From JAEMQF01 sp031419715 (GTDB taxonomy: Bacteria > Pseudomonadota > Gammaproteobacteria > Burkholderiales > Burkholderiaceae_C), in contig JANOLJ010000101.1 of assembly GCA_031419715.1 (NCBI GenBank), positions 1 to 35,839 on the forward strand: a DNA stretch of 35,839 nucleotides. Direction: 5' to 3'. Position numbers and translations under genes: made by a program. Positions 29,725-35,839 of the stretch are shown here, one piece after another. The notes under the pieces were generated by a model. It ran no database searches. It was not told the origin of the DNA and saw nothing but the letters and a program-made list of their open reading frames with translations. Numbering within the stretch: position 1 is the stretch's first letter; the number at the start of each line of letters is the position of its first letter.

Positions 29725-30519
29725 ATGAATTTTTCCGGGCCATCGCCCTCGCCCCTGCTGGGGGTGAACATCGACCATGTGGCCACGCTGCGCAATGCGC
29801 GAGGTGGCGCTTACCCGGATCCGGTGCAAGCAGCGCTTCTCGCCGTCGAAGGTGGCGCGGACATCATCACCTTTCACCTGCGCGAAGACCGGCGCCACAT
29901 CAAGGATGACGACGTTGACCGCCTGAAGGCGCGTCTTCACGTGCCACTCAACTTCGAAGCGGCCGTCACCGATGAGATGCTCGGCATCATCGAACGCACG
30001 CGCCCTGAACATGTGTGCCTGGTTCCCGAGCGCCGCCAGGAAGTGACGACGGAGGGCGGCCTGGACGTCGCGGGCCAGCTTAGCCGAATTCAAGCCGCTT
30101 GCGAGCGCCTGGGCGCAGCGGGTTGCCGGGTGTCGCTCTTTATCGGTGCCGATTCGCGCCAGATTGAAGCGAGTGCGCGCTGCGGGGCACCTTGTGTCGA
30201 GCTGCACACCGGCGCATTTGCCAACGCCTGGTGGGCTGGCGATGCGCAAGGCATGCGCACCGAGCTGGATCGGTTGAAACAAGGCTTGCAGCTCGCGCGC
30301 TCGATTGGCCTGCGCACCCATGCCGGTCACGGGCTGGCGCTCTGGGACGAGGCCGGCCCGCACCCGTTCGCGAGCAGCACGGCGCAAGTCGCGGCGCTCC
30401 GCGACGTGAGCGAGCTGCACATCGGCCACGCCTTGGTCGGCCGCGCCGTGTTCGTCGGCCTGCGCCAGGCCGTTGCCGACTTCCAGGCCGAAGCGGTGCG
30501 TGCCCGGCGCCCGGCATGA
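29725..30519 (+). CDS. pdxJ: Pyridoxine 5'-phosphate synthase
   Basis: A 264-residue TIM-barrel enzyme that closes the pyridine ring of vitamin B6 from 1-deoxyxylulose-5-phosphate and 3-amino-2-oxopropyl phosphate. Marks are LLGVNIDHVATLRNARGGAY, DIITFHLREDRRHIKDDDV, VCLVPERRQEVTTEGGLD, VELHTGAFANA and LRTHAGHGL, with ELHIGHALVGRAVFVGL at the end. The stop overlaps the acpS ATG, an arrangement known from enterobacteria too. Confidence 0.97.
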   Translation: MNFSGPSPSPLLGVNIDHVATLRNARGGAYPDPVQAALLAVEGGADIITFHLREDRRHIKDDDVDRLKARLHVPLNFEAAVTDEMLGIIERTRPEHVCLVPERRQEVTTEGGLDVAGQLSRIQAACERLGAAGCRVSLFIGADSRQIEASARCGAPCVELHTGAFANAWWAGDAQGMRTELDRLKQGLQLARSIGLRTHAGHGLALWDEAGPHPFASSTAQVAALRDVSELHIGHALVGRAVFVGLRQAVADFQAEAVRARRPA

Positions 30520-30932
30520 TTTACGGCATCGGCACCGACATCTGCGATATCCGGCGCATTGCCGCCGTGCTCGGCCGGCGCGGCGAGCGCTTCGCGCAGC
30601 GAGTGCTCGGCCCGAGCGAACTTGAGCTGTACCGGGCACGTTCGCGCAAGCTGCCGGCACGCGGCATCAGTTTTCTCGCGACGCGCTTTTCCGCCAAAGA
30701 GGCTTTTTCCAAGGCGATCGGACTGGGCATGCGCAGCCCGATGACATGGCAAGCGTGCGAAATCGTCAAGGCGGGCAGTGGCAAGCCAGTGATCCTCTTG
30801 CACGGGGAACTTGCGAACTGGTTCAATGCACGGCGCTTGCGCGCCCATGTCAGCATCAGCGACGAAGCCGATTACGCTGCGGGTTTCGTCGTCGTCGAGA
30901 CCATAGCCCAAGACCCGGAAGGTTCATCATGA
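30516..30932 (+). CDS. acpS: Holo-ACP synthase
   Basis: A 138-residue phosphopantetheinyl transferase that converts apo-ACP (AcpP encoded at 17290) to holo-ACP using CoA. MIYGIGTDICDIRRI carries the Mg-binding Asp8, and TRFSAKEAFSKAIGLGM carries Glu62, both conserved. HVSISDEADYAAGFVVVE is the typical end. The ATG overlaps the pdxJ stop and the TGA overlaps the nagZ ATG, so the three are translationally coupled. Confidence 0.96.
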   Translation: MIYGIGTDICDIRRIAAVLGRRGERFAQRVLGPSELELYRARSRKLPARGISFLATRFSAKEAFSKAIGLGMRSPMTWQACEIVKAGSGKPVILLHGELANWFNARRLRAHVSISDEADYAAGFVVVETIAQDPEGSS

Positions 30933-31984
30933 TCCACGCTCCCGTGATCCTCGACATCGCCGGCCTGGCGCTCACCGACGCCGACCGCCGGCGCCTGCGC
31001 CACCCGCTGACCGGGGGAATGATCCTGTTCGCGCGCAACTGGGAGAACCGGCGTCAATTGCTCGAACTCACGAGCGAAATCAAGAGCATTCGCGACGACC
31101 TGCTGATCTGCGTGGACCATGAAGGCGGGCGCGTGCAGCGCTTTCGCAGTGACGGATTCACCTCGCTGCCGCCGATGCGCGCGCTCGGCGAACTGTGGAT
31201 GCGCGATGCGCTCACCGCCACCGATTGCGCTACGGCCTGTGGCCAGGTGCTGGGCGCCGAGCTGCGCGCCTGTAGTGTCGATTTAAGCTTCACGCCGGTT
31301 TTGGACCTCGATCACGGCGGCTCCAACGTGATCGGCGACCGCGCGTTCCATCGCGACGCGCGCGTCGCGACACTGCTGGCGAAGAGCCTGATGCACGGGC
31401 TGCTGCTCACCGGCATGGCCAACTGCGGCAAACACTTTCCGGGCCATGGGTTCGTGAAGGCCGACAGTCACGTTGAGACTCCGGTGGACAAACGCAGCCT
31501 GAAAGTGCTGCTCGCCGACGATGTGCGTCCGTATGAGTGGCTCAGCACCAGCCTGACCAGCGTCATGCCGGCGCATGTGGTCTACCCGAAAGTTGATTCG
31601 CGACCGGCCGGGTTTTCACCGCGCTGGTTGAATGAAATCCTGCGCCAGCAACTCGGTTTCACCGGCGCCGTCTTCAGCGACGACCTGAGCATGGCGGGCG
31701 CGCGCTCGGTCAACGGCCAACAACTGAACTACGCCGAGGCCGCCGCGATGGCGCTGGCGGCCGGCTGCGACATGGTGCTGCTGTGCAATCAATCGGTGGA
31801 CGGTGGCGAGGCGGTCGATGCCCTGCTCGACGGCCTGGTCTGGGCGCTCGAAGCCAACCAATGGCAACAAGACGCCGACAGCGAAGCGCGCCGCACAAGC
31901 CTGCTGCCACGCAGCGCGCCGCTGGCGTGGGACGAGTTGATGCACGACCCGGCGTATCAGCGCGCGCTGGAACGTCTGCCCTGA
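30929..31984 (+). CDS. nagZ: Beta-N-acetylhexosaminidase NagZ
   Basis: A 351-residue glycoside hydrolase family 3 enzyme that removes N-acetylglucosamine from anhydromuropeptides in cell-wall recycling. It shows GGMILFARNWENRRQL, VDHEGGRVQRF, the catalytic loop CGKHFPGHGFVKADSH with the general-base His (168-174 region) and the nucleophile Asp251 in VFSDDLSMAGA. It is cytoplasmic: no signal peptide. The ATG overlaps the acpS stop (ATGA). It is the last plus-strand gene and converges with the oxygenase gene across 41 bp. Confidence 0.95.
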   Translation: MIHAPVILDIAGLALTDADRRRLRHPLTGGMILFARNWENRRQLLELTSEIKSIRDDLLICVDHEGGRVQRFRSDGFTSLPPMRALGELWMRDALTATDCATACGQVLGAELRACSVDLSFTPVLDLDHGGSNVIGDRAFHRDARVATLLAKSLMHGLLLTGMANCGKHFPGHGFVKADSHVETPVDKRSLKVLLADDVRPYEWLSTSLTSVMPAHVVYPKVDSRPAGFSPRWLNEILRQQLGFTGAVFSDDLSMAGARSVNGQQLNYAEAAAMALAAGCDMVLLCNQSVDGGEAVDALLDGLVWALEANQWQQDADSEARRTSLLPRSAPLAWDELMHDPAYQRALERLP

Positions 31985-32025
31985 CGGGCTGCCGCCACCG
32001 CCCTGGCTGATGTCGCGAGCCGGCG

Positions 32026-33159
32026 TCAGACGTCCAGAGTCGGGCGGTTCTCGGAGTCCGAGTCCTGCTGCCGCGCATCGGCAAGGAATTTGCTATTCGC
32101 CTCGCGCACGCGCTGCGCCGCTTCGTCGTGCAGAAATGGCACGAACATATAGCGTCGCCCCTTCGTCACCGTGGTCGCCTCGTGCAACAGCGAACACGAA
32201 AATACGATGGCACCACCCAGCGGCGCGCTGTACAGCGCGTTGCCGAATTCGGGGAAGCGCAGCAAGCCGCCTTCATATGCGCCGGGATTGAGAAACAGCG
32301 ACACCGCGAAGCGCCGGTGCGCCGTGCCCAGCGTGGTGTTATCGCGGTGCGGGTTGAAATGGCCGGAATCCGCCGCGTCGTAACACGCCACGATGTAGCG
32401 CTCCATGCGGGTCGCCTCAAACTGAAATGCCTTGCGCACTTCGGGCGCGAGGCGCGCGTGCACCCGCACCCGGCAGGCGCGAATCAGGCTGTCATCGACG
32501 ATGTCGCAGTCGCTGCGCCGTTTGTGTTTGTGGTCGACGACGACGACGGTCTTGCCGTCGACGTCACGCATGAAACCGGAATCGTGCCCACCCCGCGCTT
32601 CATAGTGATCGATGAGCGCCTTGCACAGGCCCGGCTCAAAGATTCGCGGCACCACCAGCACGGGCGCCTGCGGTCGAGCGCGGTGCGTGGCGGGCAGCGG
32701 TTTGAGTTTGTCGAGCAGGCCACGCAGGGTCGCCACATGTTCTTGCGCGGATTCTGTCAGTGGCAGCGTCAGCATCACGCGCAACTGCGGGTCGAGCACC
32801 AAGGTATGGGCTCGGTAGCTGCCGTCCTCGGCCACGGCGCCATACAGCGCGCTGATCGAGCGATCGGCATCGAAGAAGTAGCGCATGCCGGGCCGCATGT
32901 CGGCGACGCGCTGCAATCGCTCGTCATCGGCGTCCACCGAGACGCCGAAGAACATCACATGCTTGTCGTCAAAGCGATCGCGCTGCGTCAGCAGGCGCGA
33001 CAGCACCTCGGCCGCCAGCGGCTCGGCGGCTGAGCCGAACAGGCAGAGCACCACATAACGCCCCGCCGCGGTGTGAAACGCAAAGCGCGGCGTGCTCGAC
33101 GTGCGGCCCATGAACCATGGTGCCGGCTCGCCGACATTGAGTGCAACGGTGCGCTTCAC
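32026..33159 (-). CDS. Peroxiredoxin-like domain fused to a 2OG-Fe(II) prolyl-4-hydroxylase-type oxygenase
   Basis: A two-domain protein of 377 residues. Residues about 1-155 form a thioredoxin/AhpC-TSA-like fold (LNVGEPAPWFMG, YVVLCLFGSAAEPLAAEVLS, VMFFGVSVDADDERLQ, SAHTLVLDP-like strand). The place of the peroxidatic Cys is occupied by GSAAEP, so peroxidase activity is doubtful. Residues about 165-350 are a prolyl-4-hydroxylase-type dioxygenase: HFNPHRDN supplies the HxD iron ligands, SLLHEATTVTKGRRYMFVPF the distal His and the 2-oxoglutarate-binding Arg. The GTG at 33157-33159 is preferred because it lies 23 bp after the rne stop and starts MKRTVALNVGEPAPWF; a TTG at 33202-33204 would overlap rne. 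Substrate unknown. Confidence 0.8.
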   Translation of the reverse strand: MKRTVALNVGEPAPWFMGRTSSTPRFAFHTAAGRYVVLCLFGSAAEPLAAEVLSRLLTQRDRFDDKHVMFFGVSVDADDERLQRVADMRPGMRYFFDADRSISALYGAVAEDGSYRAHTLVLDPQLRVMLTLPLTESAQEHVATLRGLLDKLKPLPATHRARPQAPVLVVPRIFEPGLCKALIDHYEARGGHDSGFMRDVDGKTVVVVDHKHKRRSDCDIVDDSLIRACRVRVHARLAPEVRKAFQFEATRMERYIVACYDAADSGHFNPHRDNTTLGTAHRRFAVSLFLNPGAYEGGLLRFPEFGNALYSAPLGGAIVFSCSLLHEATTVTKGRRYMFVPFLHDEAAQRVREANSKFLADARQQDSDSENRPTLDV

Positions 33160-33181
33160 CGCGGGGTTGGGGGCGATCCCG

Positions 33182-35839
33182 TCAGCTCGACGCGGTGGTT
33201 TCAAACGGCAGCTTGATCTGGCTCAGATCCTTGCGCGTTTCCACCAGGACCAGCGGCCCCTCGTCGATTCTCACTACAGGTGGGCGCTCGCGCGGCACAT
33301 GCACGGGTTGAGGCTCTCGTGCCATGGCCTCCTGAACCGCGCGCATCTTGTCGGTGTCGGAACCGATCCACTCCAGGCCACTTGAGGCGGCCACCGCTTG
33401 CAGCGATTCGAGCGGCAAGACATACGGAGCGGCAGGCGCGGCGGGTGCGGCATGTGCGACGGGCGCGGCCGGTGCTGCAGGTGCTGCAATTGGAGCTTCA
33501 GCGATGGGACGCGCCGGCACCGAAGCCGTCGGTACGATCATCTGTTCCGCGCGCACCGGTTCGCTCGGCTGGGCGTAAGTTGGCGGCGCAGCGGTCGCGG
33601 GTTCGGACTCGTGCGCGGTGAGGGCAGGGGGCACATCATGGCTCGCATCGATGGGTGCGACGAGGTTTGCCACTTCATCGCCACGGTCACGCCGGGGGCG
33701 GTTGCGCCCGCCGCGCTGTCGCCCATCGGGTCGGCTGTCGGGTTGGCTGTCGGGTTGGCTGTCAGGTCGGCCATCAGCACGCTCGGTGGGAGCCACCTCG
33801 CTCGGCGTATGCGCGCCCGTTCGGGTCGGATCGGTCGAGACGGATTCAGCCTCGGCATGGCTGAACAGATCGGCCGGACCGTTGGCGGCAGCGGGCGCGT
33901 TGCCATCCAGCGGGGGTTGGCCGGCTTGCCCCTCACCATGCCGCGCATCGTCGCGGTCCCTGCCTCGGCCACCGCGCCGGCCACGGCGACGCCCGGGTGG
34001 GCCTTCGCCTTGCGCTTGGGCGGTGTCGGAATCCGGCGCTGCAAGTGCGGCGGATGCATTCAGGTCGGCATCGCCGGTCTGTGCGCCGGCTTCATGGGGC
34101 GGCTTGTTGCGACTTGGGTCGCGGTCCCCGCGTGGGCCTCGGCCACCGCGATCGGCCCGCGGTTCGCCGCGGCCTTCGTCATTGTCCTCGCGCGCCGGGC
34201 GTTCGTCGGAGCGCGCTGCGGCCAAGGCCAGTGGCGCCACGGCGTCATCCGGTGCCACACCACGCTCGGGCCGATTGCCACGCGAACTACGCTCGTTGCG
34301 CTCGGGTCGTTCCGCGCGGTCAGGCCGTTCGGAGCGCTTGTTGCGATCCTCGCCGATTTCAGCCGCCGCGCCTGTGCGCTCCGGCCGGTCGACTTTCTCG
34401 CCACGGTCTCCTCGTTCGCCTCGCGCACCACCGCGCCCGCCGCGACCACCACGTCCACCCCGGTCGCTGCGTCCGTCACTGCGCCCGTCACTGCGCTGAC
34501 CCGCGGCCAGCGGCGTCGCCGGTTTGGCGGCGCCGGTGTTAGGTGCCGGCATCGCGGGTGCAGGTGCTGTGTCGCTGCCAAAGAGGCGCTTGACCCAGGA
34601 GAAGAAGCCACCCTCGTGGCTCGGCGCTGGCTGTGCGGCAATGGGTGCGGCCAGCGGCGCGGGCGCCGGTTTCGGCGCCGCTTTCTCAGCCACCGGCTTG
34701 GGCTCAACCACGGGAGCCGGCGTCTCGGGCAAGATGCCCTTGATCACAGGCTCTTGCTTCGCCTTGCTCTTTTCGCGGCGTGTGAACCCGACTTCTTCTT
34801 CGGCTTCATCGACCATCTTGTAGCTGGCTTGCAGGTTCTCCAGGCGCGGGTCGTCCTGGCGCAGGCGCTCCAGGCGGTAATTCGGCGTGTCCAGGTTTTT
34901 GTTCGGCACGAGCAACACGGTGACGCGCTGCTTGAGTTCGATCTTCGTGATTTCGGTGCGCTTCTCGTTGAGCAAGAAGCTGGTCACTTCCACTGGCACC
35001 TGCACATGCACGGCGGCCGTGTTGTCCTTCATCGACTCTTCTTGCACCATGCGCAGGATTTGCAGCGCGCTCGACTCCGTGTCGCGGATGTGGCCGGTGC
35101 CGTTGCAGCGCGGGCAGGTGATGTGCGAGCCTTCGCTCAGCGCCGGGCGCAGGCGCTGGCGGCTCAGCTCCAACAGGCCGAATTTAGAGATCGAACTGAA
35201 CTGCACACGCGCCCGGTCTTGGCGCAACGCGTCGCGCAGGCGGGTTTCCACCTCACGCCGGTTCTTCGACTCTTCCATGTCGATGAAGTCGACAACGATC
35301 AAGCCCCCCAGGTCGCGCAAGCGCATCTGGCGCGCGATTTCGTCCGAGGCCTCCAGGTTCGTGCGCGTCGCGGTTTCCTCGATGTCGCTGCCGCGCGTGC
35401 TGCGCGCGCTGTTCACGTCCACCGATACCAATGCCTCGGTGTGGTCGATCACGTTCGCGCCGCCCGTGGGCAGGTTCACGGTGCGCGAGAAGTCGGTTTC
35501 GATCTGGTGCTCGATCTGGAAGCGGCTGAACAGCGGCGCGTCGTCGCGGTAGCGCTTCACCTTGTGTGCGGTCTCGGGCATCACATGGCTCATGAACTGA
35601 TGCGCCTGCTCGTAAATGTCGTCGGTGTCGATGAGGATTTCGCCGACGTCTGATGTGAAGTAGTCGCGGATCGCGCGAATCACCAGCGACGACTCCTGGT
35701 AGATCAGGAACGCGCCCTTGCCGGCCTTGGACGCGTCGTCGATCGCGCTCCACAGCTTGAGCATGTAGTTCAAGTCCCACTGCAGCTCGGGCGCCGTGCG
35801 GCCGATGCCGGCGGTGCGCGCGATCAGGCTCATGCCCTT
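33182..35839 (-). CDS. rne: Ribonuclease E, 5'-partial
   Basis: The last 885 residues of RNase E, the main mRNA-decay and rRNA/tRNA-processing endonuclease; the N-terminus lies beyond the right edge. The catalytic part has VSVDVNSARSTRGSDIEETA and GGLIVVDFIDMEESKNRREV with the metal-binding Asp residues, and the zinc-link CPRCNGTGHIRDTESSALQI. The C-terminal half is disordered, rich in Arg, Gly, Asp and Pro (RGGRGGRGGARGERGDRGEK), with Ala/Pro repeats. A conserved-looking end (LPLESLQAVAASSGLEWIGS, VLVETRKDLSQIKLPFE) may bind partners. Two short tandem repeats lie in the linker. Confidence 0.96.
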   Translation of the reverse strand, partial: KGMSLIARTAGIGRTAPELQWDLNYMLKLWSAIDDASKAGKGAFLIYQESSLVIRAIRDYFTSDVGEILIDTDDIYEQAHQFMSHVMPETAHKVKRYRDDAPLFSRFQIEHQIETDFSRTVNLPTGGANVIDHTEALVSVDVNSARSTRGSDIEETATRTNLEASDEIARQMRLRDLGGLIVVDFIDMEESKNRREVETRLRDALRQDRARVQFSSISKFGLLELSRQRLRPALSEGSHITCPRCNGTGHIRDTESSALQILRMVQEESMKDNTAAVHVQVPVEVTSFLLNEKRTEITKIELKQRVTVLLVPNKNLDTPNYRLERLRQDDPRLENLQASYKMVDEAEEEVGFTRREKSKAKQEPVIKGILPETPAPVVEPKPVAEKAAPKPAPAPLAAPIAAQPAPSHEGGFFSWVKRLFGSDTAPAPAMPAPNTGAAKPATPLAAGQRSDGRSDGRSDRGGRGGRGGRGGARGERGDRGEKVDRPERTGAAAEIGEDRNKRSERPDRAERPERNERSSRGNRPERGVAPDDAVAPLALAAARSDERPAREDNDEGRGEPRADRGGRGPRGDRDPSRNKPPHEAGAQTGDADLNASAALAAPDSDTAQAQGEGPPGRRRGRRGGRGRDRDDARHGEGQAGQPPLDGNAPAAANGPADLFSHAEAESVSTDPTRTGAHTPSEVAPTERADGRPDSQPDSQPDSRPDGRQRGGRNRPRRDRGDEVANLVAPIDASHDVPPALTAHESEPATAAPPTYAQPSEPVRAEQMIVPTASVPARPIAEAPIAAPAAPAAPVAHAAPAAPAAPYVLPLESLQAVAASSGLEWIGSDTDKMRAVQEAMAREPQPVHVPRERPPVVRIDEGPLVLVETRKDLSQIKLPFETTASS
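33726..33773 (-). repeat. Four-unit 12-bp tandem repeat inside rne
   Basis: Four consecutive 12-bp units (33726, 33738, 33750, 33762), the middle two identical (tcgggttggctg) and the outer ones diverged at one to a few bases. On the coding strand they give the series DSQP-DSQP-DSRP in the disordered tail. A similar 12-bp repetition near 34470-34500 encodes SDGRSDGRSD. Being in frame multiples of 3, copy-number changes would keep the reading frame. Confidence 0.75.

Noticed and set aside
34440..34510. Regular repetition that could suggest a CRISPR or other array
   Set aside because: Units are 12 bp, in frame with rne and encode SDGR repeats; there are no spacers.
33398..35653. Open frame of 751 codons antisense to rne
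   Set aside because: It is a mirror frame of the GC-rich rne gene with low-complexity translation and no domain; rne on the other strand has all family motifs.

Overview
The window looks like a chromosomal segment of a betaproteobacterium of the order Burkholderiales; genus not determinable. The evidence is the high GC content, the block DUF177-rpmF-plsX-fabH-fabD-fabG-acpP-fabF-(small membrane protein)-rpoE-rseA-rseB-degP-lepA-lepB-DUF4845-rnc-era-recO-pdxJ-acpS-nagZ, and an RNase E with a long Arg/Gly-rich tail. No rRNA, tRNA, CRISPR array, transposase or integrase was seen.

Bases 1-9418 are an accessory, partly decayed surface-polysaccharide region read almost wholly on the minus strand. 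It holds the start of a GDP-mannose-dehydratase-like gene, an EPS-type MarR regulator, a broken gmd, a chimeric remnant of an epimerase joined to a nucleotide-sugar dehydrogenase, and a complete dTDP-L-rhamnose set (rfbB, rfbD, rfbA, rfbC). Five toxin-antitoxin modules lie among these genes: three VapBC-type and two MntA/HepT-type, one of which has lost most of its toxin. Two of the modules form one chain of overlapping ORFs. The two others lying inside the rml set sit exactly at the rfbD/rfbA and rfbA/rfbC junctions.

Bases 9505-12449 hold a DEAD-box RNA helicase, convergent with a tetrapyrrole-methylase-family methyltransferase and a Maf nucleotide pyrophosphatase. Bases 12479-18816 are the fatty-acid/phospholipid cluster: DUF177 and L32, then PlsX, FabH, FabD, FabG, ACP and FabF, mostly with overlapping or close junctions. 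Bases 18809-23141 hold a YgfX-like membrane protein and the envelope-stress module: sigma-E, its membrane anti-sigma factor RseA, RseB and the periplasmic protease DegP/MucD.

A 535-bp non-coding gap (23142-23676) precedes lepA. It contains a 14-bp palindrome with DnaA-box-like 9-mers, a promoter-like element followed at once by a compact RNA ending in a strong intrinsic terminator, and three further perfect hairpins. Bases 23677-31984 are a tight translation/secretion/RNA-processing/cofactor operon (lepA, lepB, DUF4845, rnc, era, recO, pdxJ, acpS, nagZ). AcpS makes holo-ACP from the AcpP encoded upstream.

At the right end, on the minus strand, are a two-domain peroxiredoxin-like/prolyl-4-hydroxylase-type protein and a 5'-truncated rne. 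Starts of several genes were re-assigned from homology, Shine-Dalgarno spacing or overlap; reasons are given per entry.
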